Shown piece by piece: positions 22,393 to 30,300 of a DNA stretch of 35,637 bases. The stretch spans positions 1 through 35,637 of the forward strand of contig NZ_RBAL01000035.1 in assembly GCF_003626535.1 (NCBI RefSeq), in the 5' to 3' direction. Source of the DNA: Streptomyces hoynatensis (GTDB taxonomy: Bacteria > Actinomycetota > Actinomycetes > Streptomycetales > Streptomycetaceae). The translations under genes and the position numbers were made by a program. The notes under the pieces were generated by a model. That model worked only from the letters and a program-made list of their open reading frames with translations. It was not told the DNA's origin and did no database searches. Positions within the stretch are counted from its first letter, which is position 1, and every line of letters starts with the position of its first letter.

Positions 22393-23235
22393 TCACACCG
22401 TGCGCCGCAGCGCGGTCTCCACGGCGTCCACCAGCGGGTCGCCCGCGGTCCTCGGGTGCCGGGCGAGGCCCAGTTCGACGTCCGGCAGGGTGGGCAGGAC
22501 GCCCGCCTCGTGGCAGGCCATGGCCGGTTCGAGGTTGCCCGGCAGGAGCGCCGCCACGCCGAGTCCGGCCCGCACCGCGGCGAGCACCCCGGCCAGGCCG
22601 TTGCTCTCGAACGCCACCCGCCAGCGCCGCCCGGCGCGTTCCATCGACTCCAGCACCGAGGTGCGCCAGGTGCACGGGTTCGAGAACAGCACCACGGGCA
22701 GCGGATCGGCGGCCACGTCCACGCCGGGGCCGACCGCCCAGACCAGCGGCCGGCGCACCGTCCAGCGCGGCGGCCCAGGAACGTCCTGCGCCTCGTCGAG
22801 CACCAGCTGGACGCGGCCGCCGTCGTAGGCCTCCCGCATCGCGGCCCTGGAGAGGCTGAGCACCTCCAGCGTCGCGCCGGGGTGCAGCCGGCCGAGGTCG
22901 GCGAGGGCCTGCGGAAGCTGGGAGGCGGCGAGGTCCTCCAGCAGCCCGACGCCGCAGTGGCCGGTGAGCGCGCGCCCGGCCTCGCTGAGCGCCTGCGCGC
23001 AGAGCGAGAGGATGCGTTCGGCGTAGGGGAGGAGTTCCTCACCCGCGCGGGTGGGGGAAACCCCGGACGGCGAGCGGTGCAGCAGCGGACGGCCGACGGC
23101 GCCTTCGAGCTTGCGCAGTTGCTGGCTGAGCGCGGGCTGAGTGTGCCCGAGTGCGACCGCGGCGCGACTGATGCTGCCCGTCCGCACGGCGGCGACGAAT
23201 GCCCGCAGCAGCACGGTCTCCAGATCTCTGGCCAT
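22393..23235 (-). CDS. LysR-family regulator of the divergent exporter
   Basis: A 280-residue LysR regulator. The winged HTH is at residues 1-60 (LETVLLRAFVAAVRTGSISR, then AAVALGHTQPALSQQLRKLE). The effector domain covers residues 85-270, with GVGLLEDLAASQLPQALADL and AFESNGLAGVLAAVRAGLGV. It is divergent from an MFS gene across a 72-base gap, the classic LysR arrangement. The ATG at 23233-23235 has no Shine-Dalgarno. A CATAGT -10-like box (reverse complement of 23244-23249) ends 8 bases upstream of it, so the mRNA is probably leaderless. Confidence 0.93.
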   Translation of the reverse strand: MARDLETVLLRAFVAAVRTGSISRAAVALGHTQPALSQQLRKLEGAVGRPLLHRSPSGVSPTRAGEELLPYAERILSLCAQALSEAGRALTGHCGVGLLEDLAASQLPQALADLGRLHPGATLEVLSLSRAAMREAYDGGRVQLVLDEAQDVPGPPRWTVRRPLVWAVGPGVDVAADPLPVVLFSNPCTWRTSVLESMERAGRRWRVAFESNGLAGVLAAVRAGLGVAALLPGNLEPAMACHEAGVLPTLPDVELGLARHPRTAGDPLVDAVETALRRTV

Positions 23236-23307
23236 AAGCCCGCACTATGTCACCCCCAACGAAATAAGCACTTCCTATGGTCTCGCCGGTTGTTCTAGCG
23301 TCCTGGG
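23236..23307. promoter_or_regulatory. Divergent LysR/MFS promoter region
   Basis: TAGCGT (23296-23301) ends 6 bases before the MFS GTG at 23308, with TTCCTA (23272-23277) 18 bases upstream as a weak -35. On the other strand CATAGT (23244-23249) serves the LysR gene. ATAAGCACTTCCTAT (23264-23278) is an AT-rich, imperfectly symmetrical element of the size LysR proteins bind (T-N11-A type), overlapping the MFS -35. Confidence 0.45.
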
Positions 23308-24597
23308 GTGACCGGTTACCGACAGGTGCTCGCCGTGCCGGGGATGGCATCGCTGCTGGCCGTGACGCTGCTCGCCCGCGCCGCGATCACCGCGGACGCG
23401 ACGGCGCTGACGCTGCACGTCGTGCTCGGCCTCGACCTGAGCTACGCGGCAGCCGGCGGTGTCGTCGCGGCCCTGACCGCCGGGGTGGCGCTGGGCGGGC
23501 CGCTGCTCGGCCGCCTGATCGACCGGCGGGGCCTGCGCGCCGTGGTGCCGGCGACCGCCGCCGTGCAGGCCGCGTTCTGGCTGAGCGTGCCGGTCCTGCC
23601 CTACGGGGCCCTGCTGGGCGCGGCCCTCGCGGCGGGGTTGCTGATGGTGCCGGTGCAGCAGGTGACCAGGCAGGCGATCGCCGCGATGACGACGCCGGCG
23701 CAGCGCCGGGCCGCCTTCGCGCTGGAATCGGTGCAGGGCGAGCTGACGTACATGGTGGGCCCGGCGGTGGTGATCCTCGGCGCGGCGAGGCTGTCCCCCG
23801 ACGCGGTGGTGTGGGGGGTGGGCGCCGTCATCGTGACCGGCGGCGCCGGGATCGCCCTGCTCAACCCGCCGCTGCGCACCGAGGACGAGCCCGGCCCCGG
23901 CGCGGCCGGACGGCCCCGGCGCCGCGAGTGGCTGGGCGCCCGCCTGATCGCGGTCCTCACGATGGCCCTCGGCACCACGACCCTGCTCAGCGGCATCGAC
24001 CTCGCCATCGTCGCCACGCTCGAAGAGGCGGGGCAGGTGTCCTGGGCCGGGGTGGTCGTGGCCGTGCTCGGCGCGGCCTCCGTCACCGGCGGGCTGGTGT
24101 ACGGGGCGCTCACCGTGCCGCTGCCCACCTGGCTGCTGCTCGGCCTCCTCGGGCTCCTGACGCTTCCCGCCGGCCTCGCCCACGACTGGCCCTGGCTGTG
24201 CCTGGCCCTGGTCGGCGCCGGCCTGCTCACCGCGCCGACCCTCTCCACGGTGGCCGACGCGGTGAGCCGGCTGACGCCGGCCGGCGTACGGGGCGAGGCC
24301 ACCGGCATGCAATCCGCGGCGCAGAGCGCGGGTTTCGCGCTCGGGTCCCCGCTCGTCGGGGCGGCGATCGACGCCTCGGCCCCGGCGGGCGGCTTCGCGA
24401 CGGCCGGCCTGGCCGGCCTCGCCGCCGCCCTCACCGGCTGCCTCCTCATCCGCCGCCCGGCCCCGCAGCAGAAGGCAGGCGAACCCCCGCGCCCCGCAGC
24501 ACACCCGGCCGAGGCGGCCCCGCCTCCGGCCCCGGCCCCGGCCCCGGCCCCGGCCCCGGGAGACCTCCCGGGGATGCCCCACGCGGAAACCCGCTGA
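23308..24597 (+). CDS. MFS transporter divergent from LysR
   Basis: A 429-residue transporter with about 12 hydrophobic segments (AVPGMASLLAVTLLARAAIT, GVVAALTAGVALGGPLLG followed by LIDRRG, FALESVQGELTYMVGPAVVI, MQSAAQSAGFALGSPLVGAA). L-x-D-R-R-G in loop 2-3 is the MFS signature. The last 45 residues are a hydrophilic Pro/Ala-rich tail containing a (Pro-Ala) run encoded by a six-base repeat at about 24520-24555. The start is GTG 23308, directly behind the TAGCGT box, with no usable Shine-Dalgarno. It is probably activated or repressed by the divergent LysR protein. The substrate is unknown. Confidence 0.9.
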   Translation: MTGYRQVLAVPGMASLLAVTLLARAAITADATALTLHVVLGLDLSYAAAGGVVAALTAGVALGGPLLGRLIDRRGLRAVVPATAAVQAAFWLSVPVLPYGALLGAALAAGLLMVPVQQVTRQAIAAMTTPAQRRAAFALESVQGELTYMVGPAVVILGAARLSPDAVVWGVGAVIVTGGAGIALLNPPLRTEDEPGPGAAGRPRRREWLGARLIAVLTMALGTTTLLSGIDLAIVATLEEAGQVSWAGVVVAVLGAASVTGGLVYGALTVPLPTWLLLGLLGLLTLPAGLAHDWPWLCLALVGAGLLTAPTLSTVADAVSRLTPAGVRGEATGMQSAAQSAGFALGSPLVGAAIDASAPAGGFATAGLAGLAAALTGCLLIRRPAPQQKAGEPPRPAAHPAEAAPPPAPAPAPAPAPGDLPGMPHAETR

Positions 24598-24608
24598 GCG
24601 AGGACCGG

Positions 24609-24628
24609 CCGGGGGCAACCACCCCCGG
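24609..24628 (+). terminator. Hairpin after MFS gene
   Basis: CCGGGGG (24609-24615) pairs with CCCCCGG (24622-24628) around CAACCA, 12 bases after the stop codon. Beyond it, 24629-24850 holds no gene I can support. Confidence 0.5.
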
Positions 24629-24850
24629 TTCCGGCCCCGTTCGCGCCGGTCGCCTCCCCGCACGCCCAGGGCACACCCCCATGGGACCGCAGGGGCGCAC
24701 CCGCGCCGGCGGGGCGCGGTGGACTCTCCCACGAGGGGAGGGTCCACCCCCGGGCGCTTGCACGACGACCCGATGTCGGTCGGGCACTTCGCGCGCCTGG
24801 TCCGGCTGAGGAGGTGTTTGAGAACGCTCCCTTCGGGGCGGCCGTCGCCG

Positions 24851-24865
24851 TAGCGTGGAGGGGTG
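24851..24865 (+). promoter_or_regulatory. TAGCGT box at a GTG start, probably leaderless
   Basis: TAGCGT (24851-24856) is followed after 6 bases by GTG 24863, the same arrangement as at 23296-23308. The intervening GGAGGG could also act as a very close ribosome-binding site. No well-spaced -35 is seen; TTGAGA at 24818-24823 is too far away. Confidence 0.4.
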
Positions 24866-25174
24866 ACCAGGCGGAGTGGACGTCCGCGTGGGCGGTGGTG
24901 TCCGGAGTACGGCAGCCGGTTGAAGCCGAGGGCTCGGCCGGGAGCCGTGTTCTGCTCGCCAGCGTGTCGCGCCAGGCACTGGCGCATGGTCCGCCGGACG
25001 AAGGCCCGCGTGGCGGTGATCCGCAGCGGCCCCGATGGCGAAGCGGTCTGCCCGGTCTGCGGGACGCCATGGGCGGCCGGAGTCGAGCGTCGCGCGGATG
25101 CGGTCTACTGCTCGCCGCGATGCAGAACCAGGGCCTGGCGGGATCGTCAAGCGTTCGCGGAACCGTCACAGTGA
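24863..25174 (+). CDS. Small double zinc-ribbon protein
   Basis: A 103-residue, very basic protein built of two similar units: CPEYGSRLKPRARPGAVFCS with PACRARHWR (residues about 13-41), and CPVCGTPWAAGVERRADAVY with CSPRCRTRAWR (about 63-93). Each unit has the C-P-x-x-G...C-S-P-x-C-R-x-R-x-W-R pattern of a treble-clef or zinc-ribbon DNA/RNA-binding module. The first unit has Tyr where the second cysteine should be (CPEY), so it may not bind zinc fully. I recall similar uncharacterised proteins in Streptomyces but no assigned function. The start is GTG 24863. Confidence 0.7.
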   Translation: MTRRSGRPRGRWCPEYGSRLKPRARPGAVFCSPACRARHWRMVRRTKARVAVIRSGPDGEAVCPVCGTPWAAGVERRADAVYCSPRCRTRAWRDRQAFAEPSQ

Positions 25175-25310
25175 CGCCTTCCCGAACGCTTGTGGACCCT
25201 GAAACGGTATCAACTAACCCCGTTATGGGGGATATCGGGCCGGAGCAGACTGCCGGGCAACTCGCGCCGGAGTTGTCGTCGGCAGCACGGAGGCCGCCCC
25301 CGGTGCGCAG

Positions 25311-25521
25311 GTGGTGATGGCCATGCCCAGCAAGGTCGGGGCGCTGGAGATCGAGCCGCTGCGCTCCCACGGCGGCTCGATCGGCGGGCAGAGTGAGGAG
25401 TTGTTCACCGTCGAGGAGTCGCTCGGGCTGTTCGCCGAGTACATCGGGATACCGGCATCGACGGTCAAGATGTACCGGTGGGTCTCTACCCGCTGGCCTC
25501 AGCTCCGCCGGCAGCCCGGGT
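25311..25521 (+). pseudogene. Excisionase/MerR-like HTH gene, 3' end lost
   Basis: The frame begins at one of GTG 25311, GTG 25314, ATG 25317 or ATG 25323. It contains LFTVEESLGLFAEYIGIPAS followed by TVKMYRW, the helix-turn-helix of excisionase-type DNA-binding proteins (usually T-V-x-E-V-A-E-Y-L-G-I-P-x-S-T-V-x-x-W). After the tryptophan the family match stops and the frame runs into the group II intron remnant. The gene was therefore cut by that insertion/deletion event. GGAGG at 25289-25293 is a distant ribosome-binding site. It was probably part of an integrative element. Confidence 0.5.
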
Positions 25522-25770
25522 TCTCGCCGGACTCCATCGATACCGCTCATGGCGGAGAGCATCGATGATGCGCTCGATCTTGCCCAGCGACATGCCGTCC
25601 ACGGTCTCCCCGGTGGCCCCAGGCGTCATCGCCCCCTTGTTGGAGTACAGACGCCCGTAAGCCAGCAGATACAACTGCGGGTTGAACAACTGTCGATACA
25701 GCTCATCGCACGGCAGGCCACGTCTGCCGCGCTCACGGAGGACACTCAGCACCGTTTCGGCGTTCTGCAT
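25522..25770 (-). pseudogene. ltrA: Group II intron reverse transcriptase/maturase, N-terminal fragment
   Basis: From ATG 25770 (GGGAGG just upstream) the frame gives MQNAETVLSVLRERGRRGLP, then ELYRQLFNPQLYLLAYGRLY and GAMTPGATGETVDGMSLGKI, RHERYRWSPAR. This is the RT-0/N-terminal region of bacterial group II intron proteins, which bind intron RNA and reverse-transcribe it. The match ends after about 83 of the usual 450-600 residues, at about 25522. The RT catalytic domain, maturase domain and intron 3' end are missing, so the intron can no longer move or splice by itself. Confidence 0.85.
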
Positions 25771-26302
25771 TACGCATACCTCCCGATTTCTGCGTGTCCG
25801 ATCACCTGGCCCCCTTCGCTCTGCGGATGGCCTTCCCATCCTCCTTGGCCGGTCGTGACTCCGGCGACTACTACGGGGCCTCCGTCGCCTAGGGTTCTCA
25901 CCCCGTAGGCGATCCCGTGTTCGTCCCTGTCATACGTAATAGCGCGACTTAGGCGCCCCATTCATTCCCTTCAATACCCTCATTGGGCATCGCTCCGCAC
26001 CCCGAAGGCTGCGTCAAGTCGTCAACTACCTCAACGCAGAGTGCGGCACCGGTTTCAGGCGCTTTTCCGGTGGATTCAATTTTTAATCTTCTGGGAATTG
26101 GGGTTCAGGCAGTATAGCTTTCGCCATATCACGCGGGTCCCACGACGCCGCCGTCCCCAACGCCTGGGCCCGGCCGTCGCTTTCCTGGCATGCTGCGGTC
26201 CCCTTCACCATTTCGGATCCAGGTAATCCATTGGACCCAAGAACCTCCCTTCAAGTTCCTCCCGGCTGAACCGGGGATATAACAGGGCGCCTCACGGCGC
26301 AC
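25771..26302 (-). mobile_element. Group II intron 5' ribozyme region (domains I-III), truncated element
   Basis: On the minus strand the stretch from 26302 to the maturase start is AT-richer than its surroundings and contains no open frame that fits a protein. It starts with GTGCG (26298-26302), the group II intron 5' consensus GUGYG, exactly where the IS5-type transposase frame on the other strand is interrupted. Hairpin-forming stretches such as CCCGGTTCAGCCGGG follow. The about 530-base length before the maturase fits domains I-III. The 3' domains (V and VI) are lost. I could not find a convincing EBS1-IBS1 pairing by eye. Confidence 0.7.
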
Positions 26303-26695
26303 TGGACGCCATCCGCTACATCGTGGACAACGGGGCGAAATGGCAGGCCCTGCCAGCGGGCTTCCCGCCCTGGGAGACCGTCTACGCCGTCTTCCGCAGA
26401 TGGCACCGGGCCGGGGTGGTGGCCTGGATCCGCGACCAGCTCCGCCGCCGGATCCGCACCGGCAAGGGCCGCTGCCCCTACCCGGTCACCCTGATCGTCG
26501 ACTCCCAGGCGGTGAAAGGCGCCTCCACCGTCGCGGCCGCCAGCCGCGGCTACGACGCCGGGAAGAAAATCAACGGCCGCAAGCGACACATCGCCGTCGA
26601 CACCCTCGGTCTGCCGGTGATGATCACGGTGACGCCTGATGACCCGCCGGCTGACCCACAAGGGCTCCCGGACGAACTGGTCGAAGAAGCCCTGA
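26303..26695 (+). pseudogene. IS5-family transposase, interrupted and internally deleted
   Basis: The frame LDAIRYIVDNGAKWQALPAG then FPPWETVYAVFRRWHRAGVV is typical of IS5-type transposases. The first two catalytic-type aspartates are in LIVDSQAVKG and KRHIAVDTLG. The first approximately 50-60 residues are missing because the group II intron sits at 26302 in the opposite orientation. After MITVTP the frame shifts to MTRRLTHKGSRTNWSKKP ending at TGA 26693-26695, which is the expected C-terminus of such a transposase. The middle (with the third catalytic residue) has been deleted. The element is dead. Confidence 0.8.
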
Positions 26696-26777
26696 TCGCA
26701 CCCGTACCGGGCTGCCAGCGCCGCAACACCAGGACTGCGGCCCAACCGGCCGGGGTCCTCCAGCGCTGCCCGGCGCC

Positions 26778-27200
26778 CTACGCCAGCGAAGGGCCGCGGT
26801 AGGTGCCGAAGGTCCACAAGTTGCCCTCCGGATCCCGCACCGTGCACACGTACGCCGCGTCGCCCGACCCGAACCGGGTCTCATGCGGCGGTTCGAGAAC
26901 TTCGCCTCCGGCGTCGACCACGCGTCGGTGCACCGCGTCCACGTCGTCGCTCACCACGTAGACCGCGCTGGTTCCCGCCCGCATCCGCCCGTGCACGCTG
27001 TCCGTGTGCCGGGTCGAACCGAACACCAGCGCACCCCCGCCAGGCCACCGCAGTTCGGCGTGCCCGATCCCGCCGTGCTCATCCGGCGCGGCGACCACGT
27101 CCGCAAAGCCCAGCACGTCGACCAGAAAGCGCAGCGCCGCCCTCGTGTCGTCGTAGTGCAGGACAGGCCACACGGAGGATGGGGAGGCATCAGGCGACAT
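26778..27200 (-). CDS. VOC-superfamily (glyoxalase/bleomycin-resistance-like) protein
   Basis: A 140-residue vicinal-oxygen-chelate protein: WPVLHYDDTRAALRFLVDVL (first beta-alpha unit), GIGHAELRWPGGGALVFGS, then SAVYVVSDDVDAVHRRVVDA and the terminal VRDPEGNLWTFGTYRG. Such proteins bind metal and small molecules, often conferring resistance or acting as dioxygenase/isomerase-like enzymes; the specific role is unknown. Two ATGs are possible, 27209 and 27200. I prefer 27200 because TACAAT (complement of 27208-27213) is a near-perfect -10 that overlaps the first ATG and ends 7 bases before the second. This makes the mRNA leaderless. TTGAGG lies 19 bases further upstream. The gene looks intact though surrounded by mobile-element debris. 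Confidence 0.85.
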   Translation of the reverse strand: MSPDASPSSVWPVLHYDDTRAALRFLVDVLGFADVVAAPDEHGGIGHAELRWPGGGALVFGSTRHTDSVHGRMRAGTSAVYVVSDDVDAVHRRVVDAGGEVLEPPHETRFGSGDAAYVCTVRDPEGNLWTFGTYRGPSLA

Positions 27201-27419
27201 GCCGCTCATTGTAGGTCCCGCAGGTCGCCACGCCTCAAGAGCCCCACAGACACCCGGACCGCCGTAACCTGCACCGCCCCGAGCAGAACACCGCCTCCGC
27301 CGCCTTCGACATCGGCAACGGATCACCACACTCCCGAAAGTACCGGCGCACCGCCTGATCCGATCTCACACCACGATCACCCAAACCAGGCAAAAACTCA
27401 GCACAGAGTTCCCAAATAC

Positions 27420-27635
27420 CTCCTGAGCGTCAAACAGCTCCGCAACTGCGCGGATCTCGGCCTGCCGCGGCCGGCCAGGGTGGACCCGGCCACCGGGTAC
27501 CGCTCCTACCGGCCGGAGCAGGCGCGGGAAGCCCTGTCCATTGCGCTGCTGCGATCGCCCGATGTCCCGCTGGGCACCAGCGGTGTGGTGCCGGCGGGGC
27601 AGGAGCCCGCCGTCGTCCTGAAGGCAGCCGGCAGT
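27420..27635 (+). pseudogene. MerR-family regulator remnant
   Basis: The open frame contains LLSVKQLRNCADLGLPRPAR, then VDPATGYRSYRPEQAREALS and LLRSPDVPLG. DLGLLRPARVDPATGYRSY is the signature of MerR-type HTH domains. The 15 or so residues that normally separate L-S-V-x-Q-L from D-L-G-L (containing the recognition helix) are deleted, no start codon with a ribosome-binding site is visible, and the C-terminal half is missing. It is convergent with, and cut near, the end of the 28712 gene. Upstream, 27210-27419 has no supported gene. Confidence 0.55.
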
Positions 27636-28712
27636 TCACTGGATCAGGTCGGTGTGCGGGTGCTCGGGAGAGGTGGGGCACACATAGAGCTGCATGTTGT
27701 CCGTGCTGCCCACTTCGACCTTCGTCGGCTGCGCCGGGTCCAGGCCGGCGCGATGACTGGGCGCGTAGGCGTCGGCCCGGTCCTCGTACGGCGCCCAGCC
27801 TCGTCGCTCACCACCGTCCCATTCGAAGGAGGCGATGGTCAGCAGCGGGACCATCTGAGCTTCGCAGACCGTGCAGTAACGGCGGTACGGATCGGTGCGG
27901 CCCCACGGGGGCCAGCCGCCCACCTTCCAGCCGGGGGCGTCAGCCAGGTTGCCGTCGTAGAACTCCGCCGGATAGTCCGCGTACGAGCCGTCCACGCCGA
28001 CGCCGGCCGCCTGCCATCTGCCCCAGTCCCCCACCGCCTGCCGCAACTCCGGGCTCAGGTCGAGGCTGTTGGGGTACTCGGTGATCGCCTCCGGTGCCAG
28101 CAGACACGGCTGCGGCACGTAGCCCTCGTAGTTCACCTCGAACGGTTCCGGCGGCGTGGCGAGAACGTCGCCGACCGTGGCGGCGGACCGCCAGAACAGC
28201 GCGGTCGCGGGCTTGTAGTCCGGATCGTGGTCGTAGGGGCACCAGAGGACCTGCAGCAGATCGGCCCGGCCGGGCGGCCGCAACAGGGGTATGTCCCGCA
28301 GATACAGCTGGGCCACGGGCAGCAGGGGGACCGGGCAGTCCGCGGGCAACGGAGGGCCGGCGTCGAGGCGCTCCCCGAGCACCGCGGCGCTCCGCTCCTC
28401 GATCGCCTTCTCCTCGGGCGTGCGCGCGGGACCGTCGGGATCGCGGTGCAGCCGCTCCCTGATGCGCCTCTTCCGCCGCACGTCCGCCGGCGACTGGCGG
28501 AACCCACTGTCACGATGCAGGTGCGAGGCTTCGCAGTGCGGCCACGGCTCCTCCACCGGCCACAGCAACGGCCCCCCGACCGAACTCTCCCTGACCGAGG
28601 GCGATCCCGGCCGGGGATGCAGCCGGATCGCCGGACGCGCCAACGGAGCCAGCTCGGGAAAGACCGCGGTCACCTCGACCGGCCGCGGCGGAGTGGTGCG
28701 TACGAAACCCAT
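27636..28712 (-). CDS. Uncharacterised protein, possibly YwqG/DUF1963-like
   Basis: A 358-residue soluble protein rich in Pro, Trp, Tyr and Asp. The segments HRDSGFRQSPADVRRKRRIR, VAQLYLRDIPLLRPPGRADL followed by LQVLWCPYDHD, and PGWKVGGWPPWGRTDPYRRY with CTVCEAQMVPLLTIAS, plus the late STDNMQLYVCPTSPEHP, resemble the DUF1963/YwqG pattern (a GGWP motif with small-molecule or metal binding suggested). C-x-x-C near residue 285 may bind zinc. The start is ATG 28712 with AGGA nine bases ahead; a GTG at 28736 is an alternative. The gene upstream (CGNR regulator) ends 46 bases away on the same strand. Function unknown. Confidence 0.7.
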   Translation of the reverse strand: MGFVRTTPPRPVEVTAVFPELAPLARPAIRLHPRPGSPSVRESSVGGPLLWPVEEPWPHCEASHLHRDSGFRQSPADVRRKRRIRERLHRDPDGPARTPEEKAIEERSAAVLGERLDAGPPLPADCPVPLLPVAQLYLRDIPLLRPPGRADLLQVLWCPYDHDPDYKPATALFWRSAATVGDVLATPPEPFEVNYEGYVPQPCLLAPEAITEYPNSLDLSPELRQAVGDWGRWQAAGVGVDGSYADYPAEFYDGNLADAPGWKVGGWPPWGRTDPYRRYCTVCEAQMVPLLTIASFEWDGGERRGWAPYEDRADAYAPSHRAGLDPAQPTKVEVGSTDNMQLYVCPTSPEHPHTDLIQ

Positions 28713-28758
28713 GCCGGCGATCCTGCCACCAGCCACCGACAGTCCCCAGGCACCCCAG

Positions 28759-29325
28759 TCAGCGGGTGGGCTGCCGGGCGGCCGGTTGTTTCGCCACGAC
28801 CGCCTGCGGAACGACCTCGCCGACCGGCCGGGTGACCGCGGCTCGTGCCCGGTGCCTGCGTACGGCGTCGCGATTGGCGCAGCGAGGTGAGCAGTAACGC
28901 TGTCGTCCGGTCCGCGAGGTGTCGGCGAAGGCCCTGCCGCACTCGATCACCTCGCAGCGCCGCAGCCGGTGCATGCCCCGGCCCGCCAGATGCAGTGCGG
29001 TACCGACCGCGAACAGCGTGAACAGCACGGAGCCGAGCGGTTCCTCCGGGTCCCGGTAGTGCAGATGCCAGCCGGTGCCGGGGTGGGAGGTCAGTCGCGG
29101 GTAGGCGGCTGCCTCGGCCAGCATCCGGTTCAGCAGATCGGCGCGCTCCTGCTCTCCGGCCGTGTCGACAATCCGCTCCCAGGCGTTCAGTGCGGCCTGG
29201 CAGCGGCTGAGATCGTCCGCCGTCACCCGGCGTTCCAGGGCGAGCCCGGCGGCGCGGCAGCGGTCTGCCAGCTCGGCCGCGCTCTCGGGCCGTCGATTGG
29301 CCAGGTCCGCGGCCAGGTTCACCAC
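28759..29325 (-). CDS. CGNR zinc-finger regulator
   Basis: A 188-residue protein of the CGNR/ABATE family: N-terminal ABATE-like region (NLAADLANRRPESAAELADR) and SHPGTGWHLHYRDPEEPLGS, then the C-terminal zinc finger RRCEVIECGRAFADTSRTGR with RYCSPRCANRDAVRRHRAR. The four cysteines are intact; the name-giving C-G-N-R is C-A-N-R here. Such proteins are stress-linked transcriptional regulators in actinomycetes. Start choice is awkward: GTG 29325 is the only good start, but the frame continues upstream as NPYGEDVV, which matches the family N-terminus, without a usable start codon before a TGA at 29365-29367. The true start may be non-canonical. Confidence 0.87.
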   Translation of the reverse strand: MVNLAADLANRRPESAAELADRCRAAGLALERRVTADDLSRCQAALNAWERIVDTAGEQERADLLNRMLAEAAAYPRLTSHPGTGWHLHYRDPEEPLGSVLFTLFAVGTALHLAGRGMHRLRRCEVIECGRAFADTSRTGRQRYCSPRCANRDAVRRHRARAAVTRPVGEVVPQAVVAKQPAARQPTR

Positions 29326-29378
29326 ATCCTCGCCGTAAGGGTTGAGTTGTATAAGGCCATTACATCAATGTGGTCGGC

Positions 29379-29961
29379 ATGACACAACAAGCCGCCAGGC
29401 TCGCCGGAACCCAGGCCGGCGACCCGTGGCGCCATCGCTGGATCGTGCTGGCATCGCCACCTTCGCCCAGGCCGCATCCGGCTTCTTCGTGAGCGGTCTC
29501 GGAGCGCTCGGCGTCCACTTGCAGAGCGCCCTGGGCCTGAGCACGGCGCAGCTGGGTCTGCTCGTTTCGGCAGCCCAACTGGTGCCACTGGCAGGGCTGT
29601 TGGTGGCCGGCGAACTCCTTGACCGCTACAGCGAGCGCTGGGTGGTCGGGAGCGGGGCCGGCCTGGTCGCGCTGGCCCTGGGCGCGGGGAGCCTGGCTCC
29701 GGGCTACGCGGCCCTGCTGGTCGCGCTCCTGGTGGCCGGCACGGGATACAGCACCGTCCAGCCGGGCGGGAGCAAGTCGGTGGCCTCCTGGTTCGACGCG
29801 TCACAGCGCGGCTTCGCGATGGGCGTCCGGCAGGCCGGGCTGCCGCTGGGAGCGGCGCTCGCCTCGGCCGTACTGCCGCTCGTCGCCGAGGAGTTCGGCT
29901 GGCGGGCGACGCTGCTGACCGGCGGCTTCGTCGCGCTGCTCGGGGCCGGCCTCTTCATGGG
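29379..29961 (+). pseudogene. MFS transporter, frameshifted and 3'-truncated
   Basis: From ATG 29379 the frame reads MTQQAARLAGTQAGDPWRHR then WIVL. The family match continues in another frame as IATFAQAASGFFVSGLGALG and LVAGELLDRYSERWVVGSGA, then VASWFDASQRGFAMGVRQAG. A single-base deletion at about 29450 (CTGG where CTGGG is expected) explains the shift. About 190 residues, five to six membrane segments, remain before the frame meets an IS481-type transposase at 29962; the second half is lost. It is divergent from the CGNR regulator, which probably controlled it. ATCAAT at 29364-29369 may be a -10. Confidence 0.8.
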
Positions 29962-30285
29962 CTGCGCCGCACCACGATCGAACGGGTCCTGACCGACAAC
30001 GCCTGGGCCTACACCAAGAACACCTGGCGCGACACCTGCCGCGACCTCGGCATCAGCCCCCGCTGGACCAGGCCCTGGCGGCCCCAGACCAACGGCAAGG
30101 CCGAACGCTTCCACCGCACCCTGCTCGACGAATGGGCCTACCAGCGGCCCTACACCTCCGACGTCGAACGACAAGCCGCATTCCCCGACTGGCTGGACTG
30201 GTACAACTACCACCGACCCCACACCGGCATCGGCGGCCACCCACCAGCCAGCCGCGTCACCAACCTGTCCGAACAACACACCTAG
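29962..30285 (+). pseudogene. IS481-family transposase, C-terminal fragment
   Basis: The frame ending at TAG 30283-30285 reads RRTTIERVLTDNAWAYTKNT, then WTRPWRPQTNGKAERFHRTL and WLDWYNYHRPHTGIGGHPPA. This is the end of the rve integrase core: Asp in LTDNAW and Glu in NGKAERF are the second and third catalytic residues. The N-terminal HTH and first catalytic Asp are absent. The fragment is fused directly to the broken MFS gene at 29961, so an insertion or deletion took place here. Confidence 0.9.
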
Positions 30286-30300
30286 GCAGTGTCTGGTGGA

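Noticed and set aside
26251..26847. Leftward frame opposite the IS5 remnant (DQGFFDQFVREPLWVSRR and similar)
   Set aside because: It looked protein-like but is antisense to the clearly recognisable transposase C-terminus MTRRLTHKGS and crosses the VOC gene end.
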